From Membranipora membranacea (taxonomy: Eukaryota; Bryozoa; Gymnolaemata; Cheilostomatida; Membraniporidae), in NCBI GenBank assembly GCA_914767715.1, contig OU612065.1, positions 29,388,001-29,452,000 of the forward strand: a DNA stretch of 64,000 nucleotides, given 5' to 3'. Under the pieces are notes generated by a model. The model had not been told where the DNA came from. It saw only the letters and a list, made by a program, of their open reading frames with translations, and did not search any database. The position numbers and the translations under genes were made by a program. Positions 22,990-35,428 of the stretch are shown in pieces (positions within the stretch are counted from its first letter, which is position 1; each line of letters begins with the position of its first letter).

Positions 22990-25900
22990 TTACTTTGTCA
23001 GGAGAAGTATCAGCTTCTGCACTGGTCTTGTTCTCAATATAGGGTTACCCTTCCTCTTACCAGCCTCAGTTATTTGACATGGGCTAGAAATCCTCACTGT
23101 AGCTGACCTCACTAGGTTATCTGTTCCAACTTTGGTTGCGTCAACCACTCCCATTGTCCATTGTCCTCGATCAGCATTTTCGTCTACAACTGCCACCACA
23201 TCTCTCACCTTCAGGTTTGCGCAAGGAGAGGTCCACTTTTGTCGAGTTTCAACTTTTGCTAGGTAGTCCTTCCAATGGCTCCAAAACTCTTCCGCGAACT
23301 GTTGAGTTTTCTTGTACATGTTTCTTCCGTAGACTTCTTGATTGGTAATTTCGCCTTCTGATTTGTGGTTTGCCATGTTTGATTTCATGGTAAGAAGGTG
23401 GTTTGGAGTTATAATTCCTTCGTCCGGGTCGCTGAGGCTTGTGCATGTCAGAGGCTTACCGTTTAGAATGCTGGAGACCTCAAACATAGAGGTTCTGAGT
23501 GCCGCTGTATCCATTCTACCTGAGAACCTACCTTTCATTTTGTTGAACACATTGCGTATTGTTCTGATTCCCCTCTCCCAAACCCCACCTTGGTGACTAG
23601 CGCCTGGAGGGTTCGTCTTGAATGTAATCCTTCGCTCAAGAACGTGTTTTGCTCCCATGAAGTTAGTTCCGTTGTCTGAGAAGATTGTTGCGACCGGGCC
23701 TCTGATACTCTCTAAACACCTCAAAGCCTGGATAAAGCTCTCTGTTGATAAATCGTTCACCACATCGATGTGAATTGCTCTTGAGTAGAAGCACGTAAAA
23801 ATGACACTCCACCGTTTCAGTTCTGTGCGTCGCTCCTTCACCATGAAGTGACCAAATGTATCTATTCCGATGTGAGTAAACGGCGGGCTAGGTTGAATTC
23901 TTTCCTTTGGCAACAAACCCATCTGCTGCTGCAATGGCATGCCTCTCAGCCGCTTGCAGGTGATACACGATCTTATTTGTGACTTGATCAGACTCTGGGC
24001 ATTTATGACATAAAAGCCAGCTTGTCTCAGTGCGGATTGAGTAAAAATCCTCCCCTGGTGCTTCACTGTGTCGTGGTAGTGTCTGATGAGTAAGGTAGCC
24101 AGGTGACTTGCCTTGCTCACCAATGCTGGTCTTAACTCCTTCTCTGTAAGAGCTGATGTGGGGCGCGCTCTACTGCCTACTCTTAATATCCCTCTGTCAT
24201 CAAGATAGGGTGACAGTTGACGTATTTTGCTGTCCTTACTAATGTGGCGACCAGCTTGAATAGAGTCTATTTCCGACTCAAAGTGTTTTCTCTGATCGAG
24301 TTTGATGAGTAGTTCCTCTGTCTCCTGCAAATCTTGGCCTGATAACGGTTGAAGTTTCCATATAGGTTTCTGTTTATCCTTCGCTCTTTTGCTGATCAGA
24401 CGTAGCTGGGTAACGCCTTTGATGATACTGCTCCACTTTGAAAAATTTTCCATTTTGATGCCTTGGTTGACTTGGGTAGCATTCACGGTGACGGTCTTGC
24501 GCAACTCTGGATGGGTTGATGGGATATCAAAACTGTTGGGTTGCTGTGTTAGCTCATCTTTTAGATCTACTTTCCATAAGAACTCGGGGCCAGTGAACCA
24601 CCTGGAGTCACCCAGTTGGTGAACTGTGCTACCTCTTGAGGCTATGTCGGCAGGATTAGTAGTACCGGCTATGTGGTTCCATTGTTGAGGTTCTGTCGAC
24701 TTCCTGATCTGAGTTACTCTGTTTGTCACATAGGGCGAGAATTTAGTAGTTTCGTTCTTGATATATCCTAGCACAATGGTGCTGTCAGACCAGAAGTAAG
24801 TGGCATCGATCTCAATGTCTAGTTCTTCCTTCAGTTTCATGTGAAGTTTGGTAGCTACGACAGCGCCTTGAAGCTCCATCCTTGGTATAGTCGGGGGCTC
24901 TATTGGTGCTACCCTAGCCTTTGATAAAATCAATGAGCAGTGTACCTTATCAGCAGCATCAACGAACCTGATATACGAGCATGCTCCATATCCATCCTCG
25001 CTGGCGTCACTGAAGTGATGCAGTTCTGCTCGTTTGACATTTCCAAAATAATTTGGCTTTATACAGCGGTCGACACGAATACTATCAATAGTCTCCAATT
25101 GCTGAATCCAGTTTTTCCATCTTGTGGTCAGCTGTGTGTTGATAGGGTCGTCCCAGTCGAGGCCTAGTCTGCAAGTTTCCTGTAGGATATTTTTTCCCAG
25201 CAGTGTGAAGGGTGACACAAGTCCTATGGGGTCGTACACCTGTGCCACGGTTGAGAGAATTCCTCGTCTTGTGAATGGTTTGATATTGATGTTGCTGGTG
25301 AAGCACAGTTGATCTGTTTTCAGGCACCAGCTCACTCCCAGTGTCCTTTGAGTTGGTACTATGCTGTTAAACGAACTTGCTTCAGCTTCTTTCTCAGAAT
25401 CTGGTAAGTCGGCAAGCACCTCTGCTTTGTTACTGACGAACTTGTGTAACCTCAGATTTCCTTTGCTGCACATCTCTCGAGTTGTGCTGATTAGGTCTCT
25501 TGCAGACTGAACATTTTCAGTACTGATTATTCCGTCGTCCACATAAAAGTTGTCGTTCAAGAAGCTAGCTGCTTCCCTGGACAGAGCTATGTTGTCTTGA
25601 GCTAATTTTCTTAGACCGAAAGTAGCTACCCCTGGTGAAGAGGTAGCTCCGAAAATATGTACTTTCATGCGGTATGTCTTGATAGTTGTCAGGTCGTCGT
25701 CGTACCATAGAAATCTGAGAAAATCTCTGTGCTCTGGGGTAACTCTAAAATTGTAAAACATGGACTCTACATCACATGTAACTGCTACCTTTCCAGTACG
25801 AAAACGGCAGAGAATTCCTAGCAGGTTGTTGAGTTGATCAGGTCCGGTCAGCAAAAGGTTGTTCAGACAGGTGTTGGCATATTTGGCGCTTCCATCAAAC

Positions 25901-26598
25901 ACGACTCGCAGTTTACGCTTTTTAGGGTGAAGAACGCCAAAATGTGGGATGTACCAACATTTACCATCTCCGGGCACATCTGTTCCTGGAATTTCTTCTG
26001 CAAATCCTTTGTCCAGCAGCATGCTCATGAATGCCCTATAATCTTGTTGATAGGTTTGGTCCTTTTGCAGCTTATTTTTCAGCAGCTTTAGTCTCTGTTC
26101 TGCCTGATGTCGGTTGTTTGGTAGGATTGGTGTTGATTTAAAAGGCAGCGGCATCACATAACTTCCGTCGTCGTCCTGAAATATCCCGTCATTAAGAATT
26201 TCTAGAAACTTCAAATCTTGTTGAGACATTGGTTTGCCTCCAGGGTCTTCGAAGTCTTGTTCTACTATTGGGAACAGTTTTCCGTCGGTCTTGTAGCTTG
26301 ACACCAACTTGTTCCTTAGCTTTCCGCCACAGAGTGTCCAGCCAAACTTTGTTTTACAAGCTGTTGTTTCTCCAGGCTCTCCACGCATTGTGAGTAAAGG
26401 TGTAATGATCTCTGGGCTGTCTTTGCCAATCATGAGACCAAAAGGGATATCTAGTTGTGGGGGAAGGTGATTAGCAATAGATCTCAGGTGAGAAATTTTG
26501 CTGCATAAAATAAACATAATACAAATTTCACTATATTGAGGGAAGCCCACTTTTATGTTGATAACAAAAATATGATAGACTGTTATTTTAACCTGCAT
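22990..26598 (-). mobile_element. BEL/Pao LTR-retrotransposon Pol polyprotein, intact frame
   Basis: About 1,200 codons with no stop. Similarity to BEL/Pao Pol starts near residue 36 (end of the aspartic protease region, LMIGKDSPEI), so the first 35 residues from the ATG at 26598 are probably not native. Reverse transcriptase follows (VTCDVESMF near 273-281, YVDD at 352-355), then RNase H (FSDAS near 529, MELQGA, WSDST, NPADIASRG), an integrase zinc-binding H-H-C-C segment (HYHDTVKHQG, CITCKRLRG) and a DDE integrase core (GIDTFG near 911, FSDNGTNF near 974, HQGGVWERG near 1002). The BEL-type C-terminal domain ends in RPVQKLILLLTK. All catalytic acids are present. Gag, most of the protease and both LTRs were not found, so the copy is 5'-truncated. 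The frame starts after an AG following a T-rich tract and ends at an AAAGTAAGA donor-like sequence. Confidence 0.95.
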
Positions 26599-26916
26599 TC
26601 ACCTTCCCGAAATAATTCTTGGGTTATGCCAAAGACACATGAGCGTCAGAAGGGGTGCTCAGGGTGTTCAAGTGAGCACCCCTTGGGAGGTTTAAAAATT
26701 TTTTATTAACAATTGGAGTTTTTTATCCTTGTCAGTGTCAGAGGAACTCCTTGTAGCCAATAACAGGGCCAATTATTTTGCCCTGTTGTTGTTGTTGCCC
26801 AATCAACATAAATTCTTAATATTTCATCTGATCAATTATCTACATGTATAAAACTTTTATAAAAAAAAAAGTTGTGTGAGAGAAGAAGATGTGTGAGCAT
26901 AGTGTAGTTACTGGCG

Positions 26917-27093
26917 CTAAATAACTATCTCAGGCGAACACAGACATCCCAAAGGCTCGATTCTCTGGCCCTCATTAACATCCACTGCTCTGATGAGGTA
27001 GACGTGGGCCAGGTAATCGATTCCTTTTCCAGGCTACACAGCAGAAAACTGGAGCTGGGTACGATTGTACCATTCTGCAACGCCAATGACTAA
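26917..27093 (+). mobile_element. hAT transposase C-terminal remnant
   Basis: A 58-codon open stretch reads NYLRRTQTSQRLDSLALINI, then VDVGQVIDSF and SRKLELG, before a stop. This matches the C-terminal dimerisation segment of hAT transposases and their ZMYM/THAP-like relatives (YLRSTM..ERL..LALL.IH, then VI..FA). No catalytic domain is present upstream, so it is a fossil fragment. Confidence 0.65.
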
Positions 27094-27094
27094 T

Positions 27095-29775
27095 AATCAA
27101 TCAAATAAGGCCTAATAAAAAATGGTCTTGCAGGTGCAAGAATGCTGTATGTATTTACTGGTAGTTCACTAAGTACCCTTTGGTCTGTTTTTAATCCAAC
27201 CATTTTTTTAATTTGTTCACGAATAAACTATCTAACTAGGCTACTACCAGGGAACTTAGTGTCTTCTTTTATCACTAGAACTTTCAATCGGGCCCCGGGC
27301 AAGAGGCTGTTGCTGTTAAATATTTCCGGTATCATGCTTGGTGTTGCTCATCCATAAAAGTTGGCTGGTATGTACCAGAATGTCTCTTTTTGGGTCTCGA
27401 ATTTCAAAAAGTTTCTGTCGACGGGAGGCCGCTTGGGCGCCCCTCCCGCACCCTCCCCGCTTACACATGCCACTAACTACTCCACAGCTAAAAGGACCAC
27501 CCCATGGTAAATCCTTCTGACGCCCATGCAAAGACACAGACGATGGCGAAAAGGATATGTGCTTCTTACTCTGAGCAGAGGCCAAGATTACAGATTACAT
27601 ACCACATCATTTTTATATAACCCTAGGAATTGTACCCATCCAAATGTTGTTTGAATTTTGAAGTTCTCTGAAAAATAAAATCCTATTAAAACATTTCTTA
27701 CTGAGTTGGAGTTGGAATCTAAAACCCTTTACAACACTCAAAATGATGATTGGGAAGTCAAATAAGTGGCCAGCAACAATTGGGCTGTAACTGTGCAATT
27801 CATAAGGGAAGTTGGATGTTTTTTAATGATTGCGTTCACTCAAGCCTGATTTCATCTCTGTGGAAATACCGGTGCTATATTTCTTTGCTGGTGTGCAGTG
27901 CATTTGACCTGTAATCTTTATAGTTGGTCAGTGTACACTCTAACCACAGCCTGTACGAAAACCCCTTAGCTTATTATATATTTCTATTGCATTCAACCTA
28001 CATGTAATTCATATTTTTATGCTTTTCTTTATTTCAATTGTAATTAATCTATGTAGTAGTTGTTAGAAATAAAACTCTCTGCTCTTCAACGTTACGAATA
28101 TCATATATGTATTCGTCTTTTTAAAGAGACAGTGATAAGAAAAACAAATTAGGCTTATGGTATTTGGTTGATAAATTTAAGCAAAGAAAAATTTCAGAAA
28201 AAATATCATGACACTAGGAAGCATAATGCTTTTATACAGAGTTTGTTAGGGGAGAACACAAACCGGGCTGCAAGCTTTGAAACTAGATGAGAATAGTCGG
28301 CGGAAACAATCTCATAAAGTCGATCAAGATTTGTAAAATTACTCATAACGAAGTAAACCTCATATTGAAATGAGCTGAGCTCTTATGAGAAGGTCGAACA
28401 TTATGGGTCGAAATCACATTTAAGCAGATTTTAGAGGTATACCGTGTATAAAAGTTTAGAGTAAGTGTGGTAGAGGTATTTTGACCTCCAAGCCCTTGTG
28501 AGTTGGACCAATTACTTGGCCATCTAAAACTTGAAAATATTTGACACTTTTTCAATCTATACAGAATATCACATCAATGTACTTTGGTTTAGTTCATTGA
28601 TCACATTTATGTATGTAGGCTTATTGGTCATTGTAACAGAGGAATACAAAAGCGGGGGAGTTGTCTTCTCTTGCTTTTAGACGAGACAACTTTTAGTTTC
28701 CTTGGTAATGTCTATTGAAACTGAAGAGACGTAACGTAAGTCAAGCTCTCCCTATTGCCACTACTATAGAAAGTTCTCAGCTTCAGTGTTCTAATCTACA
28801 ACCTTGATCGATCAATTCCAAAATCTTAACTTGTGTGGATCTATACGGACTCCATTGGAACTGTACGTCGTGTTGAGAAGAAATGATATATAATGCCATT
28901 AAAAAGTATCCAAAAGAAAACATGTAAGCACTCACAAAGCTGATGTCTTAGAGCAATTCGATGAATCGTGTATTGGTAAAACTAGTCTGCAAGAGCAAGA
29001 CAAGCATCTTTAGTCACTGGTATGTATCATGCCCTGTAGGAACGATGTCCAGCTCTCAGCCTAGGTGAGAACACTAATTATACAAGGTGGCTCAATTTCA
29101 ACTGTTGAAAAAATAAACGTGATTTTACTGGATTTTTTTCAGTCTGCTGGTTTCTCTGGCTATCGTTTATTAATCACCATTTGAAACCCAGGCTAGAGGA
29201 CACCTCCGTATTTAGTGGTTACATGTCTATCCACAGCTTTATTTTTCTTCCAATGATCACTTAAGTCACCCTATTAATGTTTATTCAGCAGACGTAAGGG
29301 TGTGGTCACTTTAGCATTGAGCCAATAAACAGAAAATTTTGCTTCAATCAACCATGTTCGTTGAATAAAAATAGCATGTAACAACCATCAACAACCTAAT
29401 ATGTGGTGCACCTGGCATTGCTACACCAATGCTTTTGAGCAGTTCACTAAACAATATGACAACTTACAGTAATCAATGACATCACTATCATACAACAAAA
29501 GCGAGGAGGATCACCAGAATGAGATTTGACCATCACAATAATTATGATAGCAGTAATACAGTACCATGAAGAATCAACAATCGGCAATTTGTAGCACTGA
29601 AAAGAAATTTTGCCATTTCCATAATGATGATAGCAGTAATAATAACAAGGCCGCGATCATTCCCCATCTTTATTACTATCAATAAAATTTGATACTCACA
29701 ATGTTCAATTCCATTACCAACTTCTACACTAAAACGCCGGCAACAGCATATTTTTATATTACCACTTGCCCCAAA
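27095..29775. other. Non-coding stretch
   Basis: No recognised gene. A GC-rich patch at 27415-27520 stands out from the AT-rich surroundings and may be part of an old repeat. Confidence 0.45.
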
Positions 29776-29777
29776 CA

Positions 29778-31450
29778 TATAACAAGAACGAAGATGAAGA
29801 ACCCTGTTTATCACAGATGTTCAAGATGAGAACAAGTCAAAAGGAGAGCTGCACTCCTTGTCACACATGGTATGAAACTCCCCCAGAGGAGTATAAAATA
29901 CTCATGAGGAAAGGTTTTCATTAAGCATCGTCGTTTATGGCTAGCCAACATTTACCCTACCTCATAAGTATACCTTAACTCACGTCGGCTAGAAATATTG
30001 AGGCACCTCCAAACCATCAAAACTAACTGCTCTCTATCAATAAATGATGGAACAATCAGGTGGGTTGAAAGTGATCATAGTGAGAAAGAAGATCGTGAGC
30101 TTGGGTGAATTCATTAATCATGATGTACTCCAAGCTCAGTATGGCGGACTCAATACTTATGACAGATTCCAAACTCCAGATGGCAAATTCAATATTATGA
30201 CTTATTCAAAACTATTGTCATTCATAACACTCTCAATTTGACGCATGTAATTGGGATTCTTTGTTTCCGCAGATATCTATGATGACAGCCTGATTAATGA
30301 CAGCTGAAATCAATGATGTCCATGGTATGAGGTGAACTGTGTGGTACAGAAAAAATTATATCTACATCTTTAAATAACTTAATTCAGTTTCTAGCTTTCC
30401 AATTATCAAGCGAGAATATGAAACAACTCGTGTAACTAATAGTATGTGAGCAGCTCGGTTTGCGCACTAACAGACAAACTTCTTGTGCTGAATTACAGAG
30501 TGTAAGCTACTGCTTGAGTTTTGATAGGTGTTGGAACGTACCGCAGATTGACCAGTTATTTCTAGGTCCTGGAAGGCGATCCAAAATCATATACCTGCCT
30601 CGAAAGTATGCACAAGGTCCTTCCAAATTCCAGTCTATATAACTAGCTAGCTAGGACTCAGGTTGAAAAAAGGCCTACAGAGGTTATACTAACACTAACA
30701 GTCACTATGAATTATAAGTTGATCCTGGATTAGGTGTGAATGTTTTGGGAGACAGTGGTTAGCAAAGGAGTCTTTTACTCCTTGGTTAGAGTACATAAGA
30801 AGCACATAACCACACAGCCAGATATATGAGGTATACTTCAGTACCTGAACCTACACTTCACATCAATATTCCAACAATAAAATACTAGCCTGTATACATA
30901 TTTATGTACAGAACTGGGTCAGAAATAACAATAACCTAGTTAGTACCAGCACCAATAAGAATAACAAGTCAGAATTTTCCCTGTATTACCTGTTTTTTTG
31001 ATAACTTTATCTCTTAATTCTGTCAGTGCAAATGGACACACATTCATCTTGAGCTGTCCTGTACAAGGAGTGTCTCAGTAGAGTGATGTGGCTCTCTCTC
31101 TTCACTCTCTCTCTCTCTCTCTTTCCACCTCATCTATCTTTGAGTTTGTGTATGGATAAAATTTACCTTTTCTTTTGCTTATTTAAATCAGTTTACTTTG
31201 GAATGAAGAAGGACTCTGCAGTATCACCCCAACATTTCACTCACTTATTAGATGATAAAACACAAGCTATTTGGAAATGGCCTCCCTTTGACCTTGACAA
31301 GGAATTGCTTTTCCTTTTCAGTATACTCTAATCACCATAACAATAGAAGACAACTCCTAAAATTACGCAAATTCTAAACTAACATAATTACGCAAATTAT
31401 TACGCGTAATACGGCAATTACGCAAATTCACAAACCCGTAAAAACCCCTT
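29778..31450 (-). repeat. 1.7-kb duplicated segment, copy 2 (inverted relative to 16478-18185)
   Basis: Reverse-complement partner of copy 1, collinear over its full length and ending in the same TTACGC-rich sequence (near 31380-31440). It contains a CT microsatellite near 31105-31121 absent as such from copy 1. Confidence 0.85.
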
Positions 31451-31454
31451 CTGA

Positions 31455-34200
31455 ATTCTTATAAGATCTTCATTGTTCCCTCTTGTAAATAAGATATGTT
31501 GTCACTGCCCGATTTTGCTTTCAATAGTAGCTTAAATGTGATATTTTATATTACTGAAAATTTCAATTTTAATCTTTTAAATGCAATGTAACTGCCACCT
31601 GATGAATTAGTAAACACAAAAAGTGATGTTGAATATTTGTTCTACACATGTTTGTGCCTTGGATTTCACTCATTGCCTATGATTTAGGCTGATGTGGTTC
31701 TTTAATTCTGGCTTATGATGACAACACCTCTTTTCCGCCTCACAATCTGAACTCTTGACTGCCATTACCCTCTTGTTAGCTGTGCTGTGACACTAGCTTG
31801 ATGTTGTGTCACATATATGTGTTCCTATGCTATATATCACCCCGATTATCTGTATCTGAGATATAATACTGTTATTTTTGTGTCCTTTGGGCCTTCTACT
31901 GGGAAACATTCAGCTAAACAACCTGCCTAGTCTACCTCTACAAAATACTCTAGTAGTCAATTTGCTACTAGCTAGGACTCTTTTCTTCTTTTATAGGACA
32001 CTGGAATGATTCTTACAGCTACTACCTCTAGCTACTGGTGCAGCACATGACTTGTGTGTGCTTATCAAAGAAACAGAATTGTCTTGCCAAGACAATAGAA
32101 TGTAGCAGGTGTTTTTGAAGTACAATATTCCTTGACAAAAGTATGGGCTACTAGTAGAGCTGCACACCAGGCAATCATGATAATGCAGCATTCGAAATCT
32201 GCAAAAGCCATGCAGCTCTATCTGCATCAGAGCTGTTGTAATGTCAATCAAGTTTAGCCTGGGCAGCCTAGCCTGCTCAGGCCAGGGAGAATTCTCCCTG
32301 CTCAGGCTAAATCAGGTCATTATTTTTCTGTTGTACAGTATTCACATGACTTGGCAATATGGACACTTTTGGGAGTTGCAAGCTCTTTGACTGCAGAATT
32401 ATGGGGAGGACAACTCCAAAGTGTTGAACAAGTTGTCAATAAACAACCCAGTCTGATCTGGGAGGTCCAAACATCCTGGTCTGAGCAATTATTACATCTT
32501 GACCTGAATAATGTCAGAAGCCATCAATGATCAATAAAACTGCTTTCAATATTATGTTTTATTGTGTAACAGAACAGGGATTTCAATGAAAATCATGACG
32601 TGATAATTTATATTTTACAGGTCAGCCAGCCTGTATAACAAGTCAGTCAATTCAAGTAAGAAATTATGCGGGTGCCTATTCCACAGTCGGAAAGAGCAGA
32701 AAGCGAGCAGTGTGACAATCTGTTGGTGATAACACAACATGGTTGGCTGGTTTACAAAGCGTAAACAGAGTCGATGGAATGGTTAAACACGGAAACTGAA
32801 AGGATTACTAATAAGACACATTGACATGTTGTGTTATGAGCTTTTCTTATATTGAACTTCCTCATAGAATGAAGAAGAGTCGGCTTGATAAAATGTACCG
32901 GTTTTTATGTCCATATGCATGGAATAAAAAACTTTCGTCTTTACAGGGAAATGTAAACTCGTTAACTTGAAAAGTGATCTACCTGCATATGAGCTGGGAT
33001 GATACTAGCTGTCTTTTGAGAAAATTCTGCAATAAACCAAAAACTCCTGAAACTTTATTGCATCTGCATCTTGTTCAAGTAAAATTATCATGATGTATTC
33101 TATGTGATTGACTAGACTTGGGTTGATTCATACCACCATGTCTACACTTAACACTGAGTTGAAGTAAGAATATATATATAATATACTGTATATGCATAAA
33201 AAATGTTTGCGAATAGAAAAGAAAATTGTATCATGTTGAATATGGCCAGGACATAGATTTGACATAGACATAGAACTGCTAGACACATCGAAGACCATCA
33301 TTATTCATGCTATTTATAAAATCATTAGATACCTAAAACCAAGAGTAACTCCTTACTGACTGCACTGACAAGTTGACCTAGTGGGTATTTTCCCTTTATT
33401 ATTATTGGCTTCTGATTATGTGTCTCAGGGATGAGTGGACTAATTGCAGTGGTAGGAAGCTCATTGTGCTTGTACCACCAAGAAGAGTACAACCATTGGG
33501 ACAGAAAAAAAAGAGGATATTTTAGTGACTGAGTGGTCCAAATGTATCCCTAGACTGTCGGTGACCTATTACTGTTTTGGACACAATTGTCAGATTTATG
33601 CCATCTGCTATGCAGTTTGCATGAGAGAGAGACTCATCCACATTTAATTTGTCCAACATCTCATCTAGTTGCTAGGATTTTGTAAACAATGATTGATAGT
33701 CTGATTTCTTCTCATGATAGGGAAAAGATAACACCAGTAATGTTTGTCTGTATTGTTTTCTAGGACTATGTAGACCTAGTCTATTATTTCCGAAGTAATA
33801 TCATAAAATATCTATGACATTTAAAATACATTGAAATAGGACTAAGACAGTACTATCAGTCTCGTTGCCTACCCCTAAACTATGCCCTTGTCCAAATATT
33901 GTAAAAGACATTGCACACAAGCCTTCTCAGGATCTTACAAACCAATGTCTATTTTAGAATCTTTCACTTCAATACTATCAGTATTTATAATATTTGATAC
34001 TATTGACATATGTGATGTCATCTGTCTAAAGTGATCAAAACGCGGTAATGACTAATGTTAGTAATAAGCATTCAAAGCCCTACATGTGCTTTATGTTTTC
34101 ATTTTATCATTTCATGATGTGGATTGATTCTGGACCAATCAAACCTCCTCTTTCTCACTGTGCAAGTTTTAATTGGCTAGCACAAGTCCAACCCCCTAGA
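31455..34200. other. Non-coding stretch
   Basis: No recognised gene. A composite hairpin near 32270-32315 combines AGCCTG/CAGGCT arms with a perfect 18-bp CAGGGAGAATTCTCCCTG palindrome. Confidence 0.45.
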
Positions 34201-34257
34201 AACTGAGCTCAAAGTTGTTACTAGGGTAGACAGGAAGTGCAAAACTCACTATACAAA

Positions 34258-34607
34258 ATGGCGGACAAAGGGAATTTCATTGAATTGGATGAACTTCTAA
34301 ACAGTGTTGAGGAGGATTATTTTGATGTGGAGAGTAGGGAAACAGATTCTGAGGATGAGAATAGTGACTGGACATCTGATTTAGCTTGGGATGAGAGGCA
34401 GATTGAGCTTGATTTCTCTGATTCTGACTCTGAAAGCAACCAAGTGTCATCAGCTCGTAGTAATAATAATAGCAATTCTTCTAACTAAACAACCACCATC
34501 ATCTCATACAACTAAACAGCCTTCAATTGAAGAGGATACTGAGATACACACCTCAACAGAAAGGACCTCAGTAGCATCAAAGAAACAGAATATACTGAAC
34601 CAGTTCA
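34258..34607 (+). CDS. Possible first coding exon of an acidic protein (unidentified, frame broken)
   Basis: An ATG in strong context (ACAAAATGGCGGAC) opens 77 codons rich in Asp, Glu and Ser (MADKGNFIELDELLNSVEED, then repeated DSD/SES runs). The frame stops after a poly-Asn/Ser tract made of AAT/AGC codons. One frame over, the text continues with KQPSIEEDTE and KKQNILNQFR up to a donor-like TTCAG|GTGTG at 34607. A one-base slip in the AAT repeat would join the two halves, so this could be a real exon with a lesion or a pseudogene. CCAAT-type sequences (ACCAATCAAA, ATTGGCTAG) lie 80-125 bases upstream, as in a promoter. An acidic serine-rich N-terminus followed by a basic patch is seen in several transposase-derived proteins, but no domain can be named. 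Confidence 0.35.
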
Positions 34608-34609
34608 GG

Positions 34610-35425
34610 TGTGACTGTAGTTTCTATTTCTGTTTGACCTAGAGCTTCAGATACCTGATGTTTGTGATGTTAACTTTTTTGCTGTTGGGTTTACATAAAA
34701 ATAAATAGTCCCAGTAGATTCTACAGGTCTTATTTACCCAAATATCATATTTTGGTGTCCATGCTATGAATATAACACCCCGTCGCTAAGGACTTCGAAC
34801 TATAAACAAAAAGTGTCGGAATTTCGCCCACTATTCGAACTTTGACGTCCATTATCTAACATTCGCGTTTCGCTGCAGCGCGTGATAACGACATACGTAA
34901 ATTAATGTAGCGTCACCAATTTTTGTCCTAGAATAAAAACAAATACATTTTTGAAATCAGCACAGAGTACTCTGCCTGTCCATATGGAAAACTCAATTTC
35001 CACCAACACCTCATTTTGCTCACTTTAGACAGATTACATCACATATGCTATTGCAATTTCTATGCATTATATAACCATTTTAATAATATACTTACTAAAA
35101 ATATGTCAATTATAGAATACAATTTTACATGATGCATGTTGCTCAATGACTTGCTCAATACCATTCAATGCACAGAATATGTTGGTCTGCTTCCTTTATG
35201 AGTTCGCAAGCACTCAATCATTCATGAATGCCGACACTGAGTAATAGTAGGGTCTGTAGGATGGACACAGGACAGTGTAACACAATTAGATTAAGCTTTG
35301 GAGAGTTGTTGAACACGAATGTTAATTGGGATGAGATTCGAACAAGGAAGTTTTAGACTCTATTCCTATACTGAGCGCACCCCGTTGTCAAAGAGTAACA
35401 GTTACTCCCTGCCGGACATACACTA
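34610..35425. other. Non-coding stretch upstream of the NHL receptor pair
   Basis: No coding frame. From about 35250 the sequence resembles the region before the second NHL gene (GGACA..GGACAGT near 35262 and 41405), marking the left edge of the tandem duplication. Confidence 0.5.
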
Positions 35426-35428
35426 AAA

